64,000 nt of DNA from Nageia nagi (Eukaryota; Pinophyta): contig JBITNC010000001.1 of the NCBI GenBank assembly GCA_050084985.1, positions 203,732,001-203,796,000 of the forward strand. The letters are read 5' to 3'. A program made the translations under genes and the position numbers. The notes beneath the pieces were generated by a model, which saw nothing but the letters and a program-made list of their open reading frames with translations, did not search any database and was not told the origin of the DNA. The first letter of the stretch is position 1, and each line of letters begins with the position of its first letter. Positions 47,618-59,245 of this stretch are shown one piece after another.

Positions 47618-47997
47618 CTTCAAGCATATATGGCTCTTCCCATGAGCCTTTACCAAAAGAACAAGGCTCCCCTTTGCTCACACAACCTTCATATTCACTG
47701 ACATCAAGAACATCTTTCAAAACTTTCTATGCAATAGAAGTAGATTTACAACTTGCTATGAGAGGAAAAACATTTTCTTTCATACCTTTTCTTATGTCCA
47801 TGAGGGCCAAACAATTTTGATATTGCTTCTGTTTCTTTATCTTCTTCTCTTCACCATCAAGCAAGCTCCAAGGGTTCTTCATACCCATCTTCAATGATCT
47901 CCCAAAGATCCTTAGCCATAAAAATTGTTTTCATTATTATGCTCCATTGAACATAATTGTCTCCATCAAATCTTGGAACCTCCAACCCTTCAAACAT
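47618..47997 (-). pseudogene. Ty1/copia gag N-terminal fragment
   Basis: ATG at 47997 on the minus strand opens MFEGLEVPRFDGDNYVQW, then MKTIFMAKDLWEIIEDGYEE, the start of a copia-type gag (DUF4219/UBN2-like). A stop follows, and further frames continue to the leader B boundary at 47617. The rest of the element is gone. Confidence 0.75.
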
Positions 47998-48679
47998 GGT
48001 GTCCATCTCCATTTGTAGGGATTTAATAAATCCTCATACATTCTATCAAAAAATCAATCTCAATAAAAATTGTATATCTTCTCCAGATTTTAATATTCCT
48101 TTCTAGAATATCTAAAATCTGCACCTTCCTTTTGTTATCATCCTTCACTTTTTATTCTTCTTCGTTGATCTAGAAAAATATCATTACCATGCGCAACATA
48201 TGGCCTCCACAGTAATCAAGAAAAGCATGTATGCCTTGTCAACTTCAACTCAACTACTTCCAGGCTTGGGCACGCTGGGCGCAATTATTCCTCAATATTC
48301 TACACAGCCGCCTCTCTGTGTAGAACTCACAGGCTCACAATTAGTTTGACAGGTTCATTGTTCAACAAATAGAACACACAGCAGTAGCAGGGGTCTTCCC
48401 CAGCTTGCAGAGGGCCTGCTTCAAGCTTGACGACTCTCCTTTTACAATAAATGGGCCCTTCCAATGCTACATTCTCTCACAGCAGTTGTTTCCTAAATGT
48501 TTTCAAAGCAAGAGTTTAGTTTATTCCAGATTTTCTCTCAATCTTCAGAATAGCAAACACCTCACAGGTTGGCTGCTATATAGGTTGCACAACCAAAAAA
48601 TTTTGATGACAGTCCTTGAAGAGCTTCATAAGATCTTTCAAGACTTCACCCACTTTAACCCAATCCAATGAATCAACTA

Positions 48680-48691
48680 GCTCTGATACCA
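48680..48691 (-). promoter_or_regulatory. primer-binding site (initiator Met tRNA type)
   Basis: Minus-strand TGGTATCAGAGC is an exact standard plant PBS, 2 nt after the LTR end CTCA. Confidence 0.9.
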
Positions 48692-48693
48692 AT

Positions 48694-49635
48694 TGAGAAA
48701 ATGCAAACTGATGCAAGATCTGATTATTATGAATTTGGAATACAAATATATAGTTCTGTGAGAGAACTACAAGACGAACAGGTGGTTGAGAAGTATTCTT
48801 CTCATGACTCACAACTAACTACAACAAGCCAAACCATGTGGTCAACAAACCACTACAAGACAATATATACAATCCATGTGACTACAACAAGCTACTACAT
48901 GACAAGCTGATAAATCTTTAGGGATAATGTTTATTCGAACAGTTTTGTGTGTTTAGAGGAATACCTAGCATATTTGCTCTTTTCCGGAATTCGGTAGTGT
49001 ATTTTTGCACACTCTGCTCTTTACAAAACTTGTCACAATTTATTTGACAAACACTTGACACAAAACCTCAATAAGTCTCGCTTCAAGTACACTACAGATT
49101 CTGATCCTCATCTTGTCAAATGACACACAAAACATTTAATATTTTAAAAGAAACTCTCTCAACACCATTACAGAAGCTTCCTTGGAGCATAAACACAAAT
49201 ATTGATGTCAACACGACCATTCTCAGATCTATGATATGACTAAAGTCATTAATCTCATAAGCAGACTGAGCCTTGAGACCCACAAGAATTTATCCCTTCC
49301 ATGGAGCAATCAGCATTGCCATCAGTTTTTAGAATTTAGAGGATAAATCAAAATTTAGCATATCTTTAAAAAGTTCTTCCTTCAACATGATTCTTCATCA
49401 CGATCAAAAGAGCTTTTAAACTCCCTGATAAAATTTAAAACTATAATACAACTATGCAGACTAAATCTTACACACAATTGCCATGTCGAAGATGCAAAAC
49501 AAAGATTAACTCATCATTGAAGATAACATAAACAAAACATACACATGGAGGAGAGGATAAAATCAAATATCACAACATTCTCTGTATTTATACAACATTA
49601 TAATATCCTCTCTATCATGGAGGAGTGTATTCTCA
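48694..49635 (-). repeat. 5' LTR of the truncated copia element
   Basis: The right-hand (3') LTR boundary at the PBS is firm. The other end is provisionally set at 49635, where TGAGAA mirrors the TTCTCA end. A TATAAATA box on the minus strand near 49585 lies about 50 bp inside that start. No partner LTR remains. Confidence 0.55.
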
Positions 49636-50325
49636 GCTCTATGCACTCTCATCAATGCCTCTCTTATGGAGGAGTGGATATAAACCCGCCTTTCATCTTT
49701 GTACTCCATGATACAATCTTATTTTCAAGGCTAGCAATGACCTTTGGTCTTCCTTTCAGTTACACTTGCTGCCTGACACATAGACCATCAAAGTTTAAAC
49801 AATTGAAGATGACAATTACATTTGGTTTCAGGAGCTCCTATTTCACTAAACTGATAAAAAATTTGCTTATTGAAGATGACAATTATATTAGATTAGCCTG
49901 AGTGAGAGATCAGGTTGACACCTGCAAGACATATTAGGAGTTGGAGAGCACTTGAGATTTGCCTTCTTCCTCCATCAGCATCACATACCAAAACAATGTG
50001 TAGTGTCACATTCAGGTTTACATTATGAAGTTGACTTTGTATACAATACTAATTGTTTTTTATAGATTTAACATTACATCAAAGTTTGAATATTTTGATT
50101 TACCAAAAAGCTCTTTAATTTATAGTATAAGCTAATTACCAATGACTCTACATTTGAGTCAGATTCAAAGGACTTCCAATAATGTTGCAAACTATTAAGA
50201 GAGGAAAATTCAGACACTGTAATTTTTTTAATATGCTAATCTTGGAATGCACACCTTTTGTTTTTGGTATTTAAGCATATTTCCTTTGAATATGATGTTT
50301 CTCGATGATCTTTGGTTAACCTAGA

Positions 50326-50519
50326 GGCTTCTGGAATATATGAGGAGAGTGTTTCTAGATACAAGTCATCAATGTATGTTCATTCCATAAGCTAACAATA
50401 TGTAATTACTCTCCTCATACAAGGCTTCTGGAATTTATGAGGAGAATGTTTCTAGATACAAGGCATCAATATATATTCATTCCATAAGCTAACAATATGC
50501 AATTACTTTGCTGAAGCTT
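50326..50519 (+). repeat. 97-bp tandem duplication beside the exon 4 acceptor
   Basis: GGCTTCTGGAAT(A/T)TATGAGGAGA begins at 50326 and 50423. The second copy ends about 20 bp before the acceptor at 50540, so it contains the probable branch-point zone. Confidence 0.85.
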
Positions 50520-50540
50520 TTTGACAATCATGTTTTTCAG

Positions 50541-50607
50541 GGTTTATTGCCTCCGCTGGATGCTCCGCATCATGTTCGCAAGCACGAGTGGGTTCCGTAT
50601 CGAGAAG
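50541..50607 (+). CDS. SPOUT1-like: SPOUT1-like methyltransferase, exon 4
   Basis: A 67-bp exon encoding GLLPPLDAPHHVRKHEWVPYRE and the first base of a Gly codon. This is the most conserved block of the C9orf114/SPOUT1 family (GLLPPLDAPHH...HEW.PYREG), part of the SPOUT catalytic domain. The acceptor is GTTTTTCAG at 50532-50540. The proposed donor is GTTGTA at 50608, phase 1; it is a weak match to consensus, and reading on gives GCILSSIMF and a stop. No further exon of this gene is seen up to 64000. The family normally has roughly another 150 residues, including the AdoMet-binding knot. Confidence 0.9.
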
Positions 50608-51150
50608 GTTGTATTTTATCATCCATTATGTTTTAGAGAAAAAAAGATACAATAATCCAAATTTCAAATCATCCAAGCCTTTTTCTCACATTATTTTGTA
50701 GTCCTGAATTTAAGTGTTAGGGCATATCCATATCAAAGAGAGCTGGCATTCTAGGTTTGAGTACTAATAGGATGAAAACATGACCAATTTCAATATAGAA
50801 GTAATTGAAGCTATGGTATCTAAAATTCCATTTGGTCGACATACATTTAAAGGGGTAAGCATGGATGCTATTTAAAAAATAAAAGGTATAATCACTTAAA
50901 AGAGGAAAAAGGATTTACTCTTTTAAAGACACAAAATGATAGAATTGGGGATTATGCATATTGACCTTTACATCCATACTTGGATTAATTTTTGCATAAA
51001 CATTCATAATTTTTAGCAAGGTGATGATTTAGTTGCTCTTTTTGTAGCTGTCATGGGTGGCTGTAGTTTTGAGTCTAAACTATCTCTTTTGGTTATCCAT
51101 GAATGTTCAAATGGAGGTGATATCCTTCATCTGTAGACGTTGTCAGATTT

Positions 51151-51612
51151 GTGTTAAAAGTTAAAACATGTATATGTTACATTTTCTTTTTAAGAATCAT
51201 AAATAACAAACCTATGCTCAACAAGAATCAGTTCATAGAATTACTGCTATCTTTTTTGAAAGTTGCTATGACTATTTATCTGGCTTATGTTGGTTACACC
51301 TTACATGGGATTGATTCGATAATGAATAATATCTTATAAATAGGAGCACATATAATACTCATAATAATTGTAAAAATCATATCTTGTTTGCTTATTGAAA
51401 ATATTTGGAGACTTTGCCTTTTCAAAGTGGCTCTGGAGACTTTGCACTCTTGAAGTGGTTATCACTTTTGGATTTCTATTACTCGATATTCTGTATTTGG
51501 CTATTGCGAGTTATTCTTCAATTGACATTGTATGGTAATATTTTTTTTTTCAATTTTGTTATTTTGATATAACAGGGATATTATTCTGTTATTTTATTGG
51601 CTAGTTCATTAC
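51151..51612 (+). repeat. copia-like LTR remnant followed by PBS
   Basis: TATAAATAG at about 51336, a U5-like stretch (TTTGGAGACTTTGCC), then TGGTATCA at 51616-51623, a partial Met-tRNA PBS in the typical context CTAGTGGTATCA. The internal region beyond is degenerate, and the LTR start is uncertain. Confidence 0.45.
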
Positions 51613-52129
51613 TAGTGGTATCAAAATATCAATTTTGGGCTCTTGGCAAAACAATTGACTATGTTTGTCCTTTTGGAGGCCCTGAGTACAATGAGGATAT
51701 CTTGCCCATAATTCTGAATTTTTTAATGAAATTTGAACAGTTGATAGAAACCAGGCCAAGAAAATTGTGGTCAAAATTTTAAACAAATTGGACTATATTG
51801 ACCGAGTTATAGGCATTTGAAGTTTATTAAAATTGCTGCCTAGGACTGAAAACAAAGAATTTTAAAGTGATTTTTGGGAATCAGCTGTAACAGTATAAGA
51901 TCAAGTAACAGATGAATTTTCAGAAGAATTGAAGCTATATTGAGCGAATTATTTCATAATGGGGTTTCTCCACCAAATTTTCTCCATATGCTACAAATTA
52001 ACAAACATGTCATACCAGTTTTAGGGTTTTTGGTTAGGCATGGTTTTATAGTATATGGGTACCAATTTTTCTTTTTAGGGCACAACTTAAAAAATTTGAG
52101 AGAGTTTTTGTGAAAGGTGGCACAACTAT

Positions 52130-53348
52130 TGTAATGATCCAAACAAGGTCTCCAACAAATATCAATAATTACAATAAATAAAAACCAATTAGGGCATCCA
52201 CAATTTACAACACAAACCCTAGTATACCAACATTGGACTCTCACAAGCACAATACCACTAAATAATGGCAACGCGGGGACTCCTAAGCACATATACACCA
52301 CACAAATCCAACGAATGGGCAAATACAACAATTCACAATAATACTAGCTCAACGCATGCATAAGATGACAATACAACACACAAACTTTGAGATCCAATGT
52401 CCACGGCTTATATTAAGATGCACAAGGAGTATCAGTACAAAACCAGTATCCAAAGGGCTGACATCAGCCTCCTGGGAGCTGAACTAGGCCAGACAAACTC
52501 TCCTGATGTTGCTGGATGGACGTGGGATAGTAGCACCTCCTCATAATCTAACTCCTCCCCACTGAAGGGGCCCTCCTCAGATCTGGATTACCATGTGAGT
52601 GGTAGAGACTCCACCTTGGATACCACTGGATGGGCAAAGGTGCTCCATCGATGCCGTAGATCCCTCAACTTGACAACCCTTTTAAGTGCTCCACTTAAGA
52701 AATACACTTAGCGCTCCGCTAAGGTTGCATCCACCGGATGATGTAGAAGTGTAAAGCTGTAATGATTAAGTGTGTCTAGCAAATGAGCCTCCAAGTCTTC
52801 TTATATCCTCAACCAGGTCCTGGATCTCACCTTGGAATCATCACTAGGCTCTAAGGCCCCAACGTTAGCCTCCAGAGGGCCTGGGATGCCTAACGTGGAT
52901 GCCTAGGTATCAAGCATGCCAATGTGGGATTCTTGGGTGCCATAAATGCTAGCGTAGGGTCTAGGGGTGCCACACATGCCCATGTGGGTCTTGGTGTCAT
53001 GCGTGGAAGCCTAGGAGTTTGGGATGGGCCAACATGGGGTCTAGGGGACTCCCCAAGGTTGGCACAAGCATGCAATTCTCTTTCTTGGTCATTTAATGTA
53101 TACAAGATCTTGAGATTCCCACAATCAAGTCCGGGATCTCCAAGTACATTAATATATCCTATTCTACACTTGGGAGGGATACGTCCCACTAAGGGCTCAC
53201 AATGGGGCCTATGGACCAATTAATTCCTATCCCAAGTTATACAAAAACAACTACAAGACAAATTTTAAACATACTCCAAAAGGGATGTTATTAAGACGTC
53301 CATTTTGCCTCTTACGTTATTTTTATATAGTACAAAAGGGATTTTACA
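52130..53348 (-). mobile_element. solo LTR 2 (1219 bp) with TSD ACTAT
   Basis: On the minus strand it starts TGTAAAATCCC and ends GGATCATTACA. ACTAT flanks it at 52125-52129 and 53349-53353. It is the same family as solo LTRs 1 and 3, with CAACGTTAGCC and GTGGGAATC blocks in common. No internal region remains. Confidence 0.9.
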
Positions 53349-53649
53349 ACTATCCAAAAAAAGCTATGGTCCAAATTTCAGCTTATTCTGATTTATTTTG
53401 AGGAAGTTGTATTTTTAGTGGTCTTGGATATTAACCCATAAGGTGCATTGCATTGAATTTTTTATATTTGTTTGCATTTTTGGGAAGCTTTTAAAAATGC
53501 AAGAAGGGTTACTTCTTTGAAATTTTGATTGCAGGCTTCATTTACATTGAAATCTTGGTCAAACGAGAGATCAATTTCCTTAGAAATGATGATTCATTAT
53601 AGATATGAAAGAGCAGAACATTTATAATTTATAATCGTGGCTCATACGA

Positions 53650-54306
53650 AGAAAAGGTGTGATGCTTCTGATAGACTGATTTTAATTGTGATTATGTTGA
53701 AGATATTTGATGGTACAAATCTTATTGGTTGGATAGATGAAAGTACAAATCAATTGAAAGGTTATGAACCTACATTGGAGGGAGTTTATGAATGTACTCA
53801 TTGAAAGGTTGAGGATAATGAAGAGCATCAGAAAAGAACATTTGACTGAAAGAAGAGGATAACGAAGAGCATCTGAAAAGAACATGTGACTGTGAAAGAA
53901 GAGGATAAGAGGGAGAATATACAAAGCATCTTGGTGGAGAAATCAAGACACCCTAAAAAGCATGATGATTATGATTCCAAACACAAATCTCATACTGAGG
54001 TGGCTTGCAATCTCCTGACTTGGTTTGAGAATATGTGAGTGCCAAAGCTTCCTCACATGGATTTCAATGGAGAGAACCCTAGAGAGTGATCAGCCACAAA
54101 CTAAGATTACATAAGGTTTCAGCGTAGAGTAAGGATTACTTGACAACCACTTAGTTGGATGCTTATTATTTAGATTGCATCATTTATGATTTGAAGAGTA
54201 GAGATAAATAGCCTACATGGATAGTAAAGTATGTTTTTGGAAAAATATTAAGAAAGAGAATTGAGAAGGATAACCCTAGATCAATTGGAGATATTGGCTA
54301 AGGTAG
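53650..54306 (+). pseudogene. decayed retrotransposon gag-like segment, left part
   Basis: Plus-strand frames contain LKIFDGTNLIGWIDE and LPHMDFNGENPRE, two phrases typical of plant retroelement gag starts (FDGxNxxGW, FxGENPREW). Short 45-bp tandem units (53811, 53855, 53901) of GAGGATAA(C/T)GAAGAGCAT lie between them. The segment is interrupted at 54312 by solo LTR 3. Family assignment is uncertain. Confidence 0.45.
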
Positions 54307-54311
54307 CAAAA

Positions 54312-55473
54312 TGTGATGTCCCCTTTGTTCAGTTAGTGGGACCAGAAGGGTCATCTTTGTACTATACTTTATTTAGTGTATTTACATTTACATTGTGTAA
54401 CTCTGGATAGGAGTTTTAATGGGTCATGTGGACCCCATTGTGAGCCCCAATTGGGATGTCTCTCTCTTGAATAGTAGAATAGGCATGTTCTGTATTGGAG
54501 ATCTCGGGTTGTGGGAATCCAAGGTAGATTTATGCTTAATCATGCTAGATGGCCATCAAGATGCTAGCGCTAGCTTGGGGAGGGACCCACACCTCCACGT
54601 TAGCCCATGAGAGCTCCAGGAACCCAACGTTGGCATTTAATATGGTCATGACCCCCACATTGGCATATTACATGATTATGAACCCCATGTTGGCACTTGA
54701 AATGAGTTGGGCCCCCCAAATACCCAACGTTGGAATAGAAGGGCTTGGAATGATTCTGAGGCAAGTTCCGGACATGAGAAAGGTATAAATAGGCATAGGA
54801 GGCTCATTACTGAAGACACTTGATCATTATTACACTTATTCTTCTACTTCGTCCAGTGGACAAAACATTAGCGGAGCGCTAATTGTATTCCTTAGGTGGA
54901 GCACCTAAGAGGGTAGGCAAGCATTGGAATCCTGACTACGGTTTTGGTGGAGTACCATTGCCCATCCGGTGGAATCCGAGGGTTTATTCCTATCGTTCAA
55001 TTGGTTAGCCAGAGATCGAGGGAAGCCTCTTCAGTGGGGAAGAATTGAGATATGAGGCGATAGATCTATCTTGTGTGTTTGTGGTGATTGTAGATTGTAT
55101 TCAGCTTGGCTCTTGAGAAGCCTATGTCTGCCCTGGAAGGAATTGTATGAATTTGTATTGGTCATATTGCCAATATAATTGTTGATGGTTCATGGTGTTC
55201 ATATTGTGTTATCTCATGCGTGTGTTGGCTCATTGTAATCATTCATGTTTGTATGCCTCCCACGTTGGTGTGCTGTAATCGAATGAATGGTATATTGCAT
55301 GTTTAAGTTAAGCATTGGGATTTTGGCATTGTAATTGTGTTTGTGACTCACCCTAGTGTTGACATTGGTATTGGAGGGGTTTGATTGTGCATTGTGGTGC
55401 CCTAGGCTTGACGTCAAGGTTTGGAGGTTGTTGAAAGGCGTTTTTGAACGAGGGTTCATTTTGGATCATTACA
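54312..55473 (+). mobile_element. solo LTR 3 (1162 bp) with TSD CAAAA
   Basis: Starts TGTGATGTCCCC and ends GGATCATTACA. CAAAA flanks it at 54307-54311 and 55474-55478. A TATAAATAGG box lies at about 54784. U3 has ~30-bp units with CCAACGTTGG cores at 54623, 54654 and 54684. It is inverted relative to solo LTR 2, 1 kb away, and sits inside a gag-like remnant. Confidence 0.92.
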
Positions 55474-55858
55474 CAAAAAGCAAGATCAATGGACAATATT
55501 TTCAAGCAAGAAGATACTACAACATGGGTTACAACTACAACACTAAAGGAGGAGTTGGCAAAGAAGAAGAAAAAAAAGACTTAGAAGAGGACCATATTAT
55601 GAAATCTTATGCTTTTAAGGATTCATCAAATTCCTTTGGCAATGAACATTTGAATGGTACATCATCTCTTACATCTTGTATTTCTTGAAAAGATAATACA
55701 AATACTTTTGAGGACTTATTTCAATGTGGTTGCATAGGATCTCATATTGAGAATAAAAAGGTAATACTAGTGTTGGGAAGGGATGTGTTGATGAGGTTTC
55801 TATTGAGGTTCATTCTTCTTGCCATCTACACACTTAATCATTTAATCATGATACTTTT
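55474..55858 (+). pseudogene. decayed gag-like segment, right part
   Basis: Continues after the solo LTR with INGQYFQARRYYNMGYNY, a Lys/Glu stretch, and LFQCGCIGSHIENKK, which resembles a zinc knuckle. Then it fades. It is probably the same remnant as 53650-54306. Confidence 0.4.
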
Positions 55859-56091
55859 GTTAGAAAATATCAAGCAAGGTAGCTGAAGTAACATGAGATA
55901 TTTTATGTTGAAACCCCTGCTATGTGCAAGGAAAAACCATGGAGCAAGGGTGGCTTCGATTCTTGCATTAACTTGAAAGTTCTCTTTACACTTTCTCACT
56001 TTTTCAACTACAAGGGGTCATTTCCTCTTTATAGAAAACAAAGTAGGCTATATAAAGATAACACCTATTAATAGCATGTCTATTTATAACA

Positions 56092-57328
56092 TGTGCCTAC
56101 ACAACACACCCCGAAATTTTCGCAATTTTGGGGATCCTCTTTTGAGCTAAGGCCGTTGGGATGAATATTTTCTGCTCAAATACGATGCATTTTTATCAAC
56201 TGGAGGTAAAAGTGGCTAAACTATGCACACTTTGGCAGAATTGGGCATGAAAATTCTTCTAAGTCATGAGGGAATGTTTTCTGATGAGTGAAAAAGCACT
56301 CACTCAAAATGGTGCGACTGGGTAAAAATCTGCATTTTCACAGAAAAATCATGCATTTTCAGGTCTGAAGTTATGCAATCTATGTCAATTGGTCACTTAC
56401 ATGCATTCCGAGTCACTTCCATGCATTCCGAGATCATTCTGGAAAAACTGGTTAAGTGTTTACCTTGGGCGCATCATTTTTGTGTAGTGAAAAAGCACTC
56501 ACTCAAAACAGTGTGTGACCAGCCTTGAGGGTGCTAAAATTGGCTTAGTCATTGAGAAATTGAGCATACACTGAGGAGTAGACAAGTCTCCTCATATGCA
56601 CTGGATCACTTTTTGCACTAGTAGGCATGTGACGCTTGTCCATTGGAGACTACATAGTATAAAAGGCAGCATGCTAGTTTATTTTGTATTCTGGATCACT
56701 TCATTCTCATGTGGCATCTAGCTCTGCTGAAGTGCAAAAGCACTCACCTAAAATGGTGCGCCCACCATTATTTCTGCATTTGATGCATTAGCATTCATGG
56801 TTGAGCAATTTAGGTCCAAGAACAGCTGGGTGCAGGTTTTTCAAGCAATGCAAAAGCACTCCTCCAAAACAGTGCGCCTATGTAAAAGCACTCACTCAAA
56901 ATGGTGCTCCCAAATTTGGAGGCATAAGTTTTCCAAGGCATGAAAATTTTCTAGTTAAATGCATGAGTTTCAAAGCCAAATGAGGGGAAATGTGACAAAA
57001 TTTGCATATTCAAGTTGAAATAGGTCCAAAAACAACATTTTTCCTTAGGCGCATGTTTTAGGGGACATGCTTTTGCATGTACCAAAAATGGTGCGCCCAG
57101 CTTCATTTTGCATAAATTTGGTCAATTCTTGCATATTCGTGTCTAAAATTGCATTTTTCTTAGCAAAATTGCACCCATCATATCTGAAAAGGCATTTTCC
57201 TCAATTTCACATCATTTAGGGGTCATTTTGGTCATTTTGAAGTCAATTAGCATGTTTTATGGTTGAGCGCATATTTTAGGGGACATGCTTTTGCATGTGC
57301 CAAAAATGGTGTGCCCTGGCGAATGAGT
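56092..57328 (+). repeat. ORF X leader F (no ORF attached)
   Basis: Begins with the shared boundary (TACACAACACACCCC, then a dyad CCCCGAAATT/AATTTTGGGG). It holds hairpin units with a GCACTCACTCAAAATGGTGCG-like right arm near 56290, 56490, 56740, 56850 and 56900, and two well-formed 48-bp dyads at 57049-57096 and 57267-57314. An E-box/TATA module lies at 56626-56665 (CATGTG, TATAAAAG). It is cut at 57329 by another repeat, so no ORF X follows. Confidence 0.65.
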
Positions 57329-58200
57329 GATCCGAAATGGAATTTCGGAGGTTAAAAAATAATAGTCCTTAATGTGTTTATTGTTCTCTTCAAGAACAAA
57401 CTGCTTTTCGCCAACTCCAATGTTTTCAACTGCATTGAAATCCGATATCAAATGGGTAAAAGATGAGTTTTGAAGAATTTAATTAAATATTACTATTTAA
57501 TTAAAGGTTTAAATTTTAAATGCCATATTCTAAATAAATATATTCCAATTATAAAAGGCAAGCTTCAATATATATGGACGGCCATTAACTATCTTTGACA
57601 GGTCAAATACAAAAGATCAAGGCGGCATTAATCATAGTTTGCATTGCAAAGATACAATAGAAGGCAAAAGTGGAGGTGACGTGGAGAATTTGAGGAGGAC
57701 CCCACCATTGTAATCAACGTTAAAGTCGCCAGGGCATGAGCTAGACCACCAATGAAGGAAGATAGTAATGTGGAGAAAAACAACTAAGTGCATGGGGAGA
57801 CACCCACCTATAGATTTGACGACCATTAGCCGCTTGACGTAATAAACTTATCCACCAATAGTTGACGTTGGGTTTACTATGTATGGGAAACACGTATAAG
57901 GAGGAAAATCTGCTTGTGATGTGAGGAGGTTACCCGTTGTTCGGCCATCCATCATCATCTACTAACATAGAGCGAACTGCCATAGAAGAACAACGTGGCT
58001 AAAGGGGCAACTAGACTAATTATCTGCAAGGAAATCGCCAAAGACCTCACTGCCAACCAATGTGTACCTGCATGCACTAAGAATGAAACCACCTGGGAAA
58101 TGAATCTGCTAGAGTGAAGGTCAAAAGGAGGACCTCACCAAAATAGCTAAGTGGCAACGTCAGGAGGACTCACATGCCTTCTCGGAGCTTCTTGGTTTCT
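57329..58200 (+). repeat. copia-like LTR fragment (member 2 of the pair)
   Basis: Starts TGATCCGAAATGG and matches the 5' part of 12266-13686 (TTGAAATCCGATATCA and following AT-rich stretch). It is truncated near 58.2 kb, at the junction with a minus-strand gag fragment. Confidence 0.45.
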
Positions 58201-58539
58201 GAGGAATTTATTTATGGCGGCCGTTTGATTCTGCACTATACCCGTCATATTATGTATGGCGATGATTAGTTCGTTGAACTATCTTTCCGGCATGGCTTCT
58301 CTAACTAGAGTAGAGCTTCTTCTTCTCCTTGTCGATGGGGATCTGCCTCTTCTGGCTGAATTCTCTTCGCCAAAAGCATCTCGATCTGGGACATCACCCA
58401 TCCAGGGTTTGCAATCCTCATTCTGAGTGGTTCTATTTGGATTTTCCTTTGGTAGCATCCTCTTTCCGCTCTTCTTGGCTGAAGACATCTCTCTTTTGGT
58501 GCTATATCTGGTATAGTAGTTGTGGACAATAGGTTTCAT
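58201..58539 (-). pseudogene. gag N-terminal fragment of a PBS-linked element
   Basis: Minus-strand MKPIVHNYYTRYSTKREMSS opens 35 bp after the PBS and runs to REAMPER and a stop, then decays. It is rich in Arg/Ser/Glu, as many gag N-termini are. Position directly after LTR and PBS makes gag the likeliest identity. The element is cut near 58.2 kb. Confidence 0.5.
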
Positions 58540-58561
58540 TCATAGGCTGGCCAGATCCAAG

Positions 58562-58573
58562 CTTTGATACCAC
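58562..58573 (-). promoter_or_regulatory. primer-binding site
   Basis: Minus-strand TGGTATCAAAGC lies one base after the LTR end ATATTACA, one mismatch from the standard initiator-Met PBS. Confidence 0.85.
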
Positions 58574-59245
58574 TGTAATATCCCCAAAAATACTCAATGT
58601 AGGAATTAGCCAAAAACAAAATTCAATTGAGCCCTTAAGCATACCACGTTGGAGCTAGGGCATCAAATATATGCAAACACAAGCCAGGAATGCCAACGAT
58701 CACTCTTACAAGCAAGAATATCACTTAAATGCCCAATGTCATGCACCAATGCTCCAATACAATGCCAAACACATCCAAATATGCCAACGTTGCAATACAC
58801 AAGAACAAACACACAAGATAGCTCAACGTGGGAGATATAGAAGCATGAACATCAGACAATGAGACTATGATAGAGATTGAAGGTGCCCACGGTTGTATTA
58901 ATGATGAGAAAATAGAAAATGATACAATACCAGGCCCAAAGGGCTCAACGTTGGCCTCCAAGGAGCCAACTAGGGCACATGCAATGGTGAGACAGATACC
59001 GAAAGCTGGGTAGAACAACCACCTCCTACCAATGCTGTGGATGCCTCATCGAAGGGCTCCCTCACAGACTAGCTCTCAACAAAGAGATCGGGTGTGGTTC
59101 CAAAAAGCCATCGAATGGATTTAGAGATGTAGACCGCTTGTGGATGGCTTAGGGTAGGGCAACCTCACTTGCACAAACACACCCCAACCATATAAGACAA
59201 AAGATGTCCTAAGCCTCCTGCGCTCTCCTTGTGCTCCATGTTTGT
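58574..59245 (-). repeat. partial LTR of the solo-LTR family
   Basis: Matches the downstream half of solo LTR 1, including GGCCTCCAAGGAGCCAACTA (plus strand). It lacks the U3 half with the 30-bp units, and ends where leader C begins at about 59250. Confidence 0.8.

Larger units (their letters stand above)
18882..50540 (+). other. intron 3 of the SPOUT1-like gene (31.7 kb)
   Basis: The intron starts GTAGGT and ends GTTTTTCAG, holding most of the transposons in this window. Stretches without any recognisable feature are 18882-19625, 19760-20390, 21200-22895, 23055-24065, 24970-25680 and 49640-50320. They are AT-rich. Confidence 0.88.

Noticed and set aside
55858-56104. Short LTR (TGTTAG...CACAACA) left of leader F
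   Set aside because: Termini fit but there is no partner, PBS or duplication, and the other leaders have no such sequence at this position.
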